In this document: positions 1-5,126 of the stretch, piece after piece
Numbering within the stretch: position 1 is the first letter of the stretch
Layout: the number at the start of each line of letters is the position of its first letter
Assembly (NCBI GenBank): GCA_025359585.1
Contig: JANYFX010000446.1
Location: 1 to 6,380 of the forward strand
Direction: 5' to 3'
Length of the DNA stretch: 6,380 nucleotides
Source of the DNA: Rhizobacter sp.
Lineage (GTDB): Bacteria > Pseudomonadota > Gammaproteobacteria > Burkholderiales > Burkholderiaceae_C
The notes under the pieces: model-generated
Told to the model about the DNA's origin: nothing
Seen by the model: only the letters and a program-made list of their open reading frames with translations
Databases searched by the model: none
Made by a program: the position numbers and the translations under genes

Positions 1-195
1 CTCGCCCGCGTCGGCGCCCTCGGGCGCCATCGTCGGATTCAGCTCGAAGGGCTGGAAATGCAGCTCGACTGGGATCTCGCCGGCCACCGCCTGCAAGGCT
101 TTTTCGAGCGAATTCAGGCCGACGGCGCACCAGGGGCAGGCCACGTCGGACACGAAGTCGATGCGCAGGGCGGGCTTGTCGGGCAGGGAGGTCAT
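1..195 (-). CDS. DsbA-family (FrnE-like) thiol oxidoreductase, N-terminal part
   Basis: The first 65 codons of a minus-strand gene that runs off the left edge. The protein begins MTSLPDKPALRIDFVSDVAC and continues PWC, giving a thioredoxin-fold active site C20-P21-W22-C23 right after the first beta strand. The following 'FQPFELNP' segment (about residues 48-55) is typical of the FrnE/2-hydroxychromene-2-carboxylate isomerase-like branch of the DsbA family. Such proteins are cytoplasmic thiol-disulfide oxidoreductases; no signal peptide is visible here. The start is uncertain. The ATG at 195 is preceded by a pyrimidine-rich stretch with no Shine-Dalgarno. An in-frame GTG at 225-223 would add ten residues and lies 10 nt behind a good AGGAG (240-236). 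The family assignment is firm; the substrate cannot be told from this fragment. Confidence 0.9.
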   Translation of the reverse strand, partial: MTSLPDKPALRIDFVSDVACPWCAVGLNSLEKALQAVAGEIPVELHFQPFELNPTMAPEGADAGE

Positions 196-227
196 GGGGA
201 CGGGCAGGAGGGTGGGGGAGTGCACAT
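193..227 (-). other. Possible 11-codon leader ORF overlapping the FrnE-like start
   Basis: On the minus strand an ATG at 227-225 lies 8 nt after AGGAG (240-236) and opens a short frame reading MCTPPPSCPSP. Its TGA overlaps the ATG at 195, forming an ATGA junction. The main ATG has no Shine-Dalgarno of its own, so this frame could feed ribosomes onto it by translational coupling. The same AGGAG could instead serve an in-frame GTG at 225 of the main gene, in which case the short frame is meaningless. The frame is proline-rich with two cysteines. Existence as a translated peptide is speculative. Confidence 0.25.
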
Positions 228-235
228 TCTCTCTT

Positions 236-240
236 CTCCT
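236..240 (-). promoter_or_regulatory. Shine-Dalgarno AGGAG upstream of the FrnE-like gene
   Basis: AGGAG on the minus strand, within a purine run (AGGAGAAGAGAGA). It is spaced 8 nt from an out-of-frame ATG (227) and 10 nt from an in-frame GTG (225), but 40 nt from the ATG at 195. It therefore decides between a longer GTG-started protein and a leader-ORF arrangement. Confidence 0.55.
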
Positions 241-326
241 TGTCGGACATGAACAGACGTTGCTGAAGGACGGGTTCAGGGCCAGTTCTCACCGGCGGGT
301 TCGCTGATGCCGGAGCGCGCAGAGGG

Positions 327-342
327 CGGGAGTGGCCTCCCG
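327..342. terminator. Small hairpin downstream of the response regulator
   Basis: CGGGAG (327-332), loop TGGC, CTCCCG (337-342) form a perfect 6-bp stem just past the response-regulator stop codon (347). A competing longer stem can form between the two GGCGGG/CCCGCC tracts around it. No T tract follows on either strand, so it is at best a weak intrinsic terminator or a 3'-end stabiliser. Confidence 0.3.
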
Positions 343-346
343 TTCA

Positions 347-763
347 TCAGGCCCGCCTTTCTTGTTCTCGCCAGAGTCTCCCGCGAGCCGTTTCGCCGCC
401 GTCCATGCGCGCACAAAATGCGATGAGCGCTTCAATCTCGTTCGACTTGTCGAAAACGCGGTCTGCGCCAAGTTCCAGGCACTTTCTTCGCATGTCGCGC
501 GTGGCGTAATTGCTGAGGACGACCCTGCTCGCCGTCGTCATCTTCGCCGTGGCGCGCAAGAGCTTGAGGCCGGATCCCCGCTTCAGAAACAAGTCGATCA
601 CGAGAAGGTCGGCACCCTCGGAATTCGATGCAAGCCAATCGGTCGCCGTGGGCTCGTCGTCGGCAACCCCGACAATCTGAACCGGTGCAAGTTCTTCCAT
701 CGCTGCCGCGAGGTTCTCCCGAATCACCGGGCTGTCTTCAACGAGAAAGACTCTGAGAGTCAT
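347..763 (-). CDS. Single-domain response regulator (CheY-like receiver)
   Basis: A 138-residue protein consisting of one receiver domain with no DNA-binding or enzymatic output. With Met1 at the ATG of 763, the acidic pocket is E9-D10 (VFLVEDSP), the phospho-acceptor is D57 (LLVIDLFLKRGSG), the switch Ser/Thr is S84 (VVLSNYA) and the conserved lysine is K106 (VFDKS). All the residues needed for Mg2+-dependent phosphoryl transfer are present. A GTG at 790 could add nine residues, but the ATG at 763 sits directly before beta strand 1 and fits the family better. No histidine kinase lies in the window, so it is an orphan here. It could work by protein-protein contact like CheY or in a phosphorelay. 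No clear Shine-Dalgarno precedes the chosen start. Partner and process are unknown. Confidence 0.9.
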   Translation of the reverse strand: MTLRVFLVEDSPVIRENLAAAMEELAPVQIVGVADDEPTATDWLASNSEGADLLVIDLFLKRGSGLKLLRATAKMTTASRVVLSNYATRDMRRKCLELGADRVFDKSNEIEALIAFCARMDGGETARGRLWREQERRA

Positions 764-988
764 GATGCTTGCCGAGTAACCAGTCACCACAAGACGAAAT
801 TGTCATGCAGCACTCACGGCAGACGCTACGCTGCTCGCTCGGTCACGGACGTAGGACGAAACCGCATCCCTGCCGATCATTCGCAGCCGAGCAACCCCGA
901 TGCGCTCCTGGCAAAGTGGTATTTGGCTGCGATGATTCGAGAGGCAAATGACAGCGCGTGGCGCGGCCTCGTCCCGAAAACTGTATTT

Positions 989-1018
989 TTCCTTGCTCCG
1001 ATTTCGCGCGCGTATAGT
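989..1018 (+). promoter_or_regulatory. Candidate promoter for the 121-residue hypothetical gene
   Basis: The intergenic stretch 764-1051 holds no convincing gene. Near its right end TATAGT (1013-1018) is a good -10 match, with weak -35 candidates TTCCTT (989-994, 18-bp spacer) or TTGCTC (993-998, only 14 bp). Transcription would start near 1025, giving a leader of about 27 nt that includes the ribosome-binding site. The -10 is reasonable, the -35 poor, so an activator or another sigma factor is possible. Confidence 0.35.
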
Positions 1019-1028
1019 TCTCTGTCGG

Positions 1029-1041
1029 CCTCACCGTGAGG
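1029..1041 (+). promoter_or_regulatory. Ribosome-binding site inside a tight inverted repeat
   Basis: CCTCAC-c-GTGAGG is a 6-bp inverted repeat around one base. Its right half holds the Shine-Dalgarno GAGG (1038-1041), 10 nt before the ATG at 1052. In RNA it could close as a 5-bp stem (CCTCA/TGAGG) with a CCG loop and hide the Shine-Dalgarno. As DNA it could be a small operator just after the inferred transcription start. Confidence 0.4.
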
Positions 1042-1051
1042 TACACAAACC

Positions 1052-1417
1052 ATGACCAAGAGCGCTCGAGTGGCAACTTCGAAGACACCCAAGCGGGCCG
1101 CAAAGCCGGCTTCCAAGCGAACAGCGACGCCGCCGCGCGAAAGGCCCAGCCGGTCGGCGACGAATGTCGCGATTGCGACGGAACTCGCCCCCGCCGTCGC
1201 CATTGCGTTGTTGGAGAAGACCGATCAGCCTCGGGGCTCTCCCGCACCTGCACTGGACGTGCTGGCCGTCGCTGCGGCGCCTTCGGAGATCCAGGGAAAC
1301 GTGCGCATCCAACTCATGTTCGAGAACGGAGCGGTCTTGCCGGTCGAGATGAGTGAAGAGGCTGGCGCCGCCCTGTCGAAGGGACTGAAAGAAGAGTTGC
1401 CGAAGCGTCAGCGGTGA
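1052..1417 (+). CDS. Hypothetical protein with basic Ala/Lys/Arg/Pro-rich N-terminus
   Basis: I do not recognise this 121-residue protein. Residues 1-35 are rich in Lys, Arg, Ala, Pro, Ser and Thr (for example TPKRAAKPASKRTATPP) and look disordered and nucleic-acid- or anion-binding, like the tails of histone-like bacterial proteins. Residues 36-80 are Ala/Pro-rich. Residues 81-121 look folded: two likely beta strands (NVRIQLMFENG and AVLPVEMS), then a helix with charged residues (EEAGAALSKGLKEELPKRQR). It has no signal peptide, membrane segment or cysteine. The start is supported by GAGG 10 nt upstream and a candidate promoter. It is flanked by genes on the opposite strand, so it is monocistronic. 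The reading frame is well supported; function is unknown. Confidence 0.65.
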   Translation: MTKSARVATSKTPKRAAKPASKRTATPPRERPSRSATNVAIATELAPAVAIALLEKTDQPRGSPAPALDVLAVAAAPSEIQGNVRIQLMFENGAVLPVEMSEEAGAALSKGLKEELPKRQR

Positions 1418-1429
1418 AGCGCTGCACTT

Positions 1430-1476
1430 CGGGACGCAAGGCCTGCGTCCCGGGGTTCGCGCAAAGCTTGCGCTTT
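1430..1476. terminator. Convergent hairpin pair between the hypothetical gene and the DUF427 gene
   Basis: Two hairpins fill the 57-bp gap between converging genes. The first is a perfect 9-bp stem CGGGACGCA (1430-1438) / TGCGTCCCG (1444-1452) with loop AGGCC. The second is GCGCAA (1459-1464), loop AGC, TTGCGC (1468-1473), followed on the plus strand by TTT. The second hairpin with its short T run suits the plus-strand gene. On the minus strand the strong 9-bp stem follows the stop codon at 1475 but lacks a T tract. A bidirectional terminator is the best reading. Confidence 0.6.
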
Positions 1477-2041
1477 ACCAGGCTTCGCTTCCCGGCTCGC
1501 CCTTGAAGGGGCCGGTCAACTCGGGCGTGATCCAGCCGCCATAGAAGCCGCAGGGCTGAGGCCTGACGGCCGCACCATCAACGCTGCAAGTCAGGTGTTG
1601 TGGATAGAAGGCAACACAGTTCGCCAGCGCCTCGGCGCCCGGCAGAGGCTCCGGGTAGCTCCAGGCCACGCGCGCCAGCTGGCGCTGGCCGTCAAGCAAG
1701 GTCCAGTAGCGCGCTGACCCCTTCCATTCGCAGAAAGAGTTGCCGGCAGCAGCTTTCAGAAAGTTGCGCGCGACATCGTCCCAGGGCAGGTAGAAGCTCG
1801 GCGGGTGGGAGGTCTCGAGCACGCGGATCGCGCGCTGCGTGCGCGCCACCTCCACGTCGCCCCATCGGATCACGACCTCGCGCGTTTCGGGTGCGAGGCA
1901 AGGCGGGCGCGGGTAGTCCCAGACCGAAAACTGCTCAGGCCCGGGAACCGCGGCGAACGGTGAGCGCCCCTGGCCACGCCAGAGCCAGTGTTCGCGCGCA
2001 GCTCGCAGCCACGCCGGCGAGGCGTCAGCGGATCGGCTCAT
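1475..2041 (-). CDS. DUF427 domain-containing protein
   Basis: A 188-residue protein carrying the DUF427 signatures in order: ETSHPPSFYLP (76-86), FCEWKG (103-108), AWSYPEP (126-132), VAFYP (143-147), GFYGGWIT (165-172) and GPFKG (177-181). The family forms a small beta-rich cytoplasmic fold. Its biochemical role is not established, so no reaction is assigned. The length is usual for versions with an N-terminal extension before the domain. The start at 2041 is supported by GGAG (2052-2049 on the minus strand) 7 nt upstream, located inside the 3' end of the MerR-type gene. The two frames overlap by 17 bp (2025-2041), so the gene is almost certainly co-transcribed with the regulator. No transmembrane segment or export signal is seen. 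Confidence 0.9.
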   Translation of the reverse strand: MSRSADASPAWLRAAREHWLWRGQGRSPFAAVPGPEQFSVWDYPRPPCLAPETREVVIRWGDVEVARTQRAIRVLETSHPPSFYLPWDDVARNFLKAAAGNSFCEWKGSARYWTLLDGQRQLARVAWSYPEPLPGAEALANCVAFYPQHLTCSVDGAAVRPQPCGFYGGWITPELTGPFKGEPGSEAW

Positions 2042-2999
2042 CGCGCAGCTCCAGCCCTTCGTCGTCTACGACACGTTGCAGCGCCTGCTCGAACATCGTG
2101 CGCGCGGCGCCGGCCGTGCGGCTCAGGTGCCGGTGCAGCCCGGCGTCGGCCGGGCCGGTCGAGATGCAATCCTGGCTGTAGCGCTCGAAGCCGGCGAGCT
2201 GCGTGACGATCTCGGCCATGTGTCGCAGACACTCGCAGGCCACCGGCGAAGGCATCTGCATCAGGCGCGCCAGTGCTTCGTCGCTGAAGCGCCGCGGCAC
2301 GACCTGCCAGTCGGCCTCGGCCGGCGCAGGTGCGGGGGTCGGCGCGCCGCGCGCGTTGCGCACCCACTGTGCCAGCTCGCGGGCTGCGATTGGTTCGCGG
2401 CGCACGGTGACGCCCGCCTCGCGCAAAGAGTCTGCACTGGCCTCGGTGCCGAAGCCGTAGACGACGAAGATCGCGCCGGCACGCAGCGCTGCGCCGAGGG
2501 CGAGCACACGATCGACGGCCCGGGGCTGCAGCGAAGCCAGCCGCACCAGCAGCAGCCCAACGCGGCCCTCGGGCGGTGGCGCCGCCTCGGCCCGATCAAG
2601 GTCGTCGTGGACCGCTCGCAACACACAACCGGGTACCGCTTCCAGCGCGTGCGCGGCACTGCGACCAACGACGACCGCGTCGAGCGCGGCATCGGGAACG
2701 GCACTCGGCAGCGCAGGCATGCCGGCGATGAGCGCCTGCAGCGATGCGAGCTCGAGCGTGGCAATGGTCCCGATGGCGTGGCCTGCATGGGTGAGCTGCC
2801 GCAGCAGCCGCAGGCGCGACACATCGTGCGCTGAATACACCCGCTGGCCGCTGCTCGTCTTCTGCGTCGAGACGACCCCGTAGCGCCGCTCCCATACCCG
2901 CAGCGTGGTCACCGGCAGGCCGGCCAGGCGCGCTGCCGTGCCGCTGCGAAGCCGATGCTGGCCGGGGTTCGTCGTCGATTCGGACAAGGCGTCGGCCAT
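2025..2999 (-). CDS. MerR-family regulator, LitR/CarH-like, without a visible cobalamin motif
   Basis: A 324-residue transcription factor. Residues 17-84 form the MerR winged helix, with the LitR/CarH hallmark TLRVWERRYG (32-41) and the wing/helix segment SSGQRVYS (49-56). Residues 104-215 have alternating hydrophobic strands and helices like the Rossmann half of a B12-binding domain (VGLLLVRLAS, 147-156; AIFVVYGFG, 176-184). However, the DxHxxG cobalamin-ligand motif and the W-x9-EH helix motif of CarH are not seen. A proline/alanine linker (219-229) leads to a helical C-terminal domain (231-324) containing CECLRHM (255-261), YSQDC (274-278) and LHRHL (288-292). From memory, B12-less 'class II' LitR proteins occur beside photolyase genes in Pseudomonas and betaproteobacteria. 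The gene is divergent from the redox/photolyase operon, which it probably controls together with itself. Only a weak Shine-Dalgarno precedes the ATG. Confidence 0.85.
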   Translation of the reverse strand: MADALSESTTNPGQHRLRSGTAARLAGLPVTTLRVWERRYGVVSTQKTSSGQRVYSAHDVSRLRLLRQLTHAGHAIGTIATLELASLQALIAGMPALPSAVPDAALDAVVVGRSAAHALEAVPGCVLRAVHDDLDRAEAAPPPEGRVGLLLVRLASLQPRAVDRVLALGAALRAGAIFVVYGFGTEASADSLREAGVTVRREPIAARELAQWVRNARGAPTPAPAPAEADWQVVPRRFSDEALARLMQMPSPVACECLRHMAEIVTQLAGFERYSQDCISTGPADAGLHRHLSRTAGAARTMFEQALQRVVDDEGLELRDEPIR

Positions 3000-3037
3000 G
3001 GTTTGCGGGCTCGTTGAAAAGCACGATGTTAGTGGAT

Positions 3038-3088
3038 TGAAGCGCTAATGAATCGATTATTTCAACCGAATCAGAAATTAGCGCTTCA
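3038..3088. promoter_or_regulatory. Divergent control region with a 12-bp perfect inverted repeat (candidate operator)
   Basis: The gap between the MerR-type gene and the plus-strand operon is notably AT-rich against its surroundings. TGAAGCGCTAAT (3038-3049) is repeated exactly as its reverse complement ATTAGCGCTTCA (3077-3088), with 27 bp between arms. Each arm contains the self-complementary AGCGCT. TTGAA/TTCAA elements recur at 3014, 3037, 3061 and 3090, and AATCGATT (3051-3058) is a palindrome between the arms. A leftward -10 candidate AATAAT (3061-3056) would put its -35 inside the right arm. No equally good rightward -10 is seen. The layout fits two regulator sites serving two divergent promoters. 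Confidence 0.7.
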
Positions 3089-3115
3089 TTTCAAGTTCAT
3101 TTGCCGAAGATAATG

Positions 3116-3547
3116 ATGACAAATCAACTCGTATCCGCGTCAATGTCGAATTCAAGTCTTCAGACCGCCGCGCAGCTCACCGTCTATTTCGACGGCGACT
3201 GCCCGGTCTGCTCGGCCGAGATCGCCCACTACCGTAGCCAGCCGGGAGCACAGGCATGCGCGTGGATCGATGCGGCCTCGTGTACCGAAGATGCGTTGGG
3301 GCCGGGGCTGACGCGTGGCGCTGCGCTGAGGCGGTTCCATGTGCGTCGTGCGGACGGCCAGCTGGTCGACGGGATGCGCGGTTTTGCGGCGTTGTGGTCG
3401 ACCCTGCCCCGAACTGCCTGGCTCGGGCGCTTGGCTTCGTTCGGGCCCATGCCCGCCCTCTTCGAGTCGGCCTATCGGGTCTTCCTCGCGGTGCGGCCAC
3501 TGTGGCGCAAGACAGCGCGACAGACACCCACCGAGCACAGCACATGA
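3116..3547 (+). CDS. DCC-family (DUF393) thiol-disulfide oxidoreductase-like protein
   Basis: A 143-residue protein of the DCC/DUF393 family, named for the N-terminal DxxCxxC motif. Here it is YFDGDCPVC with D26, D28, C29 and C32, followed by a helix (SAEIAHYR). The family is annotated as predicted thiol-disulfide oxidoreductases with a thioredoxin-like N-terminus; substrates are mostly unknown. Residues 90-125 (for example GFAALWSTLPRTAWLG and YRVFLAVRPLW) are the usual amphipathic C-terminal helices. Possible starts are TTG 3101, ATG 3113, ATG 3116 and ATG 3143. The Shine-Dalgarno-like GAAG (3106-3109) is 6 nt from 3116 and only 3 nt from 3113, so 3116 is chosen. It is the first gene of the plus-strand operon and its TGA overlaps the next ATG (ATGA at 3544-3547). 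No signal peptide is seen, so it probably acts in the cytoplasm. Confidence 0.88.
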   Translation: MTNQLVSASMSNSSLQTAAQLTVYFDGDCPVCSAEIAHYRSQPGAQACAWIDAASCTEDALGPGLTRGAALRRFHVRRADGQLVDGMRGFAALWSTLPRTAWLGRLASFGPMPALFESAYRVFLAVRPLWRKTARQTPTEHST

Positions 3548-4710
3548 CTGCGAACCTTCGAACCAGCCGGTCGCCCGCAGTGGACCCGATGGAGCCGCCG
3601 CGAATCGCCGTCATCGGCGCTGGCGTGGCCGGGGCGGCATGCGCCGCTGGGCTGCTGCGTGCCGGCTTTGACGTGACGGTGTTCGACAAGTCGCGCGGCG
3701 TGGGTGGCCGCATGGCGGCACGGCGCGCGCCATGGGCCGACGCCGACGGCACCCCTCATGTCGCCGAGTTCGATCACGGTTGCCCGCAGTTCAGGGTCAC
3801 GCGGCCGCGATTTCGAACCGTGGTCGACCGGGCCGCAACGCTCGGCTGCGTCACCCGCTGGCGTCAGCACGTTTATGCCGCGTTTCCGGCACCGCAGGTT
3901 CGCGACGTTGTCGTGCCGACGCCGAACATGCCGGCGTTTTGCCGGCACCTGCTGAGCGGCACGCCACTGATGCTGGGCCGCGCCGTCACCGGGCTGCTGC
4001 GCTGCGCCGACGGCTGGTATCTGCAGAGGGCCGGCGACGACGCCGGCATCACCGAGGACGGCGGCAGCGAAGGGCCGTTCGAACAGGTCTTGCTCGCGAT
4101 CCCGCCGGCACAGGCGGCGACACTGTTGTCAGGGCGCCATGACGACTGGGCGGCCGCACTTTCTGCGGTTCGCATGAGTCCGTGCTGGACGCTGATGGCC
4201 GTGACCGAGGAACTGGACTGGCCCTGGGATGCCGCCGAGCCCGAGCGTGGCGTGCTGGCCCGGATCGGCCGCCACGACCGCAAGCCCGGGCGCACCGAAG
4301 CTGGCAGCGGAGCGCCCTCAGCCGCAGCGCAGTGGGTTGCCCACGCCACGCCCGCGTGGAGCCTGGCTCATCTGGAAGACGACCCGGTGCTCATCACCGC
4401 GACACTCCGCGCCGCGCTGGGTCGACTGTTGACCGGCGGGCCCGAACCGCGCTGGCATCACACCAGCGTGCACCGCTGGCGCTACGCGCAGCTTGCGCAG
4501 CCCGTCGCCGGCGGTTTCGACTGTTGGTGGGACGCCGGGTTCGGGCTCGGCGTGTGCGGCGACTCGTTCGGCGACGGTTCGGTCGAAGCCGCATGGTGCT
4601 CGGGCGACGAACTCGCGGACGCCGTGGCCGCGTCTTTCGACGCAGCGCCAGCGCCAGACCCGACCGCCAAGCCAGAGCTCGAGCCCGGAGTGGCCGACCC
4701 GGTGCACTGA
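3544..4710 (+). CDS. Renalase-like FAD/NAD(P)-dependent oxidoreductase
   Basis: A 388-residue flavoprotein of the renalase-like amine-oxidase group (COG3380 type). The dinucleotide-binding Rossmann motif is IGAGVAGAACAAGLLRAG (24-41). It is followed by the ribose-binding acidic residue and diglycine in VFDKSRGVGGRMAARR (46-61) and the family segment FDHGCPQFRVT (76-86). The C-terminal FAD-contact motif is GVCGDSFGDGSVEAA (336-350). A Pro/Ala/Glu-rich tail ends the protein. The family binds FAD and oxidises small reduced substrates; the bacterial substrate here is unknown. The chosen start overlaps the upstream stop by 4 nt (ATGA), pointing to translational coupling; Met16 at 3589 is an alternative nearer the fold. 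An open frame extends upstream to 3256, but that part lies inside the DCC gene and is not coding. Related genes are, from memory, frequent neighbours of light-induced photolyase clusters. Confidence 0.9.
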   Translation: MTANLRTSRSPAVDPMEPPRIAVIGAGVAGAACAAGLLRAGFDVTVFDKSRGVGGRMAARRAPWADADGTPHVAEFDHGCPQFRVTRPRFRTVVDRAATLGCVTRWRQHVYAAFPAPQVRDVVVPTPNMPAFCRHLLSGTPLMLGRAVTGLLRCADGWYLQRAGDDAGITEDGGSEGPFEQVLLAIPPAQAATLLSGRHDDWAAALSAVRMSPCWTLMAVTEELDWPWDAAEPERGVLARIGRHDRKPGRTEAGSGAPSAAAQWVAHATPAWSLAHLEDDPVLITATLRAALGRLLTGGPEPRWHHTSVHRWRYAQLAQPVAGGFDCWWDAGFGLGVCGDSFGDGSVEAAWCSGDELADAVAASFDAAPAPDPTAKPELEPGVADPVH

Positions 4711-4743
4711 CAGTTCGCACTTCACCTTCATCCATCCACACTC

Positions 4744-4750
4744 AAAGGAG
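4744..4750 (+). promoter_or_regulatory. Strong Shine-Dalgarno for the HiPIP gene
   Basis: AAAGGAG ends 7 nt before the ATG at 4758. It is the best ribosome-binding site in the plus-strand operon and fixes the start of the iron-sulfur protein gene. The 47-bp gap before this gene (4711-4757) holds no clear promoter or terminator, so independent strong translation within a shared transcript is likely. Confidence 0.8.
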
Positions 4751-4757
4751 ACTCCCC

Positions 4758-5060
4758 ATGTCCACCACCCGCCGCGTTTTCCTGATGACAGTTGCTACCG
4801 GCGCCGCCGGCCTCAGCCTTGGCGCACAGGCGCAGGCCATGGTCGGCGAAAAAGAGCCGCAAGCCGCTGCGCTCGGCTACGTGGCCGACGCCACGATGGC
4901 CGACGCGAAGAAGTTTCCGAAGTACGCGGCGGGTCAGGCCTGCAGCAGCTGCGCGCTGTACCAGGGCAAGCCCGCCGACGCCGCAGGCGGCTGCCCGCTG
5001 TTCGCGGGCAAACAGGTCTCGGGCAAGGGCTGGTGCAGCGCCTGGGCCAAGAAGGGGTGA
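4758..5060 (+). CDS. High-potential iron-sulfur protein (HiPIP), Tat-exported
   Basis: A 100-residue precursor of a HiPIP, a small periplasmic one-electron carrier with a [4Fe-4S]3+/2+ cluster. Residues 1-27 form a twin-arginine signal: TRRVFLM (4-10), a hydrophobic stretch (VATGAAGLSLGA) and a cleavage site after AQA (25-27). This gives a mature protein of about 73 residues. The four cluster ligands have the family spacing: C62-S-S-C65, C79 (GGCPLF) and C93 (GWCSAW). Y41 in ALGYVADA matches the conserved tyrosine packed against the cluster. Export by Tat fits a cofactor inserted in the cytoplasm. The start is fixed by AAAGGAG 7 nt upstream. The gene sits between a flavin oxidoreductase and a photolyase-like gene, in the same direction, with 47 bp and 66 bp gaps. 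Electron donor and acceptor are not shown in this window; HiPIPs in other bacteria serve photosynthetic reaction centres or terminal oxidases. Confidence 0.95.
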   Translation: MSTTRRVFLMTVATGAAGLSLGAQAQAMVGEKEPQAAALGYVADATMADAKKFPKYAAGQACSSCALYQGKPADAAGGCPLFAGKQVSGKGWCSAWAKKG

Positions 5061-5110
5061 GCGTCGCCGGCCTGTCGTTCAAGGGTCGTCGTGCCGGGGC
5101 GATCCGGCGT

Positions 5111-5117
5111 GGAGAGG
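5111..5117 (+). promoter_or_regulatory. Shine-Dalgarno that sets the photolyase-like start
   Basis: GGAGAGG ends 9 nt before the GTG at 5127. The frame is open upstream with further GTG codons at 5091 and 5109, but neither has a comparable site. The protein from 5127 begins MNRLERF, matching where the photolyase FAD-binding fold begins. Confidence 0.65.
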
Positions 5118-5126
5118 TGGGTCAGC

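Noticed and set aside
332..1039. 235-codon plus-strand open frame over the response regulator and intergenic region
   Set aside because: The minus strand encodes an obvious receiver domain there. The plus-strand translation has no family features and spans the intergenic and promoter region.
1600..2181. 193-codon plus-strand open frame opposite the DUF427 gene
   Set aside because: The translation is almost all Arg/Ser/Ala/Pro, typical of an antisense frame, while DUF427 motifs are clear on the minus strand.
2076..2834. 252-codon plus-strand open frame opposite the MerR-type gene
   Set aside because: It is antisense to a clear MerR-family regulator, with Arg/Gln/His-rich low-information translation. 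It is a shadow frame.
3038..3088. The 12-bp inverted repeat as an insertion-sequence end or a transcription terminator
   Set aside because: No transposase or target duplication is nearby, the 27-bp loop is too large and no T tract follows. Its place between divergent starts fits an operator.
3256..3543. Upstream extension of the renalase-like frame (would make a 484-residue protein)
   Set aside because: This stretch overlaps the DCC-family gene in another frame. The FAD motif begins shortly after the ATG at 3544, which forms an ATGA junction with the upstream stop.
4182..4757. Upstream extension of the HiPIP frame
   Set aside because: It overlaps the renalase-like gene, its translation is Arg-rich noise, and the Tat signal begins exactly at the ATG of 4758 behind a strong Shine-Dalgarno.
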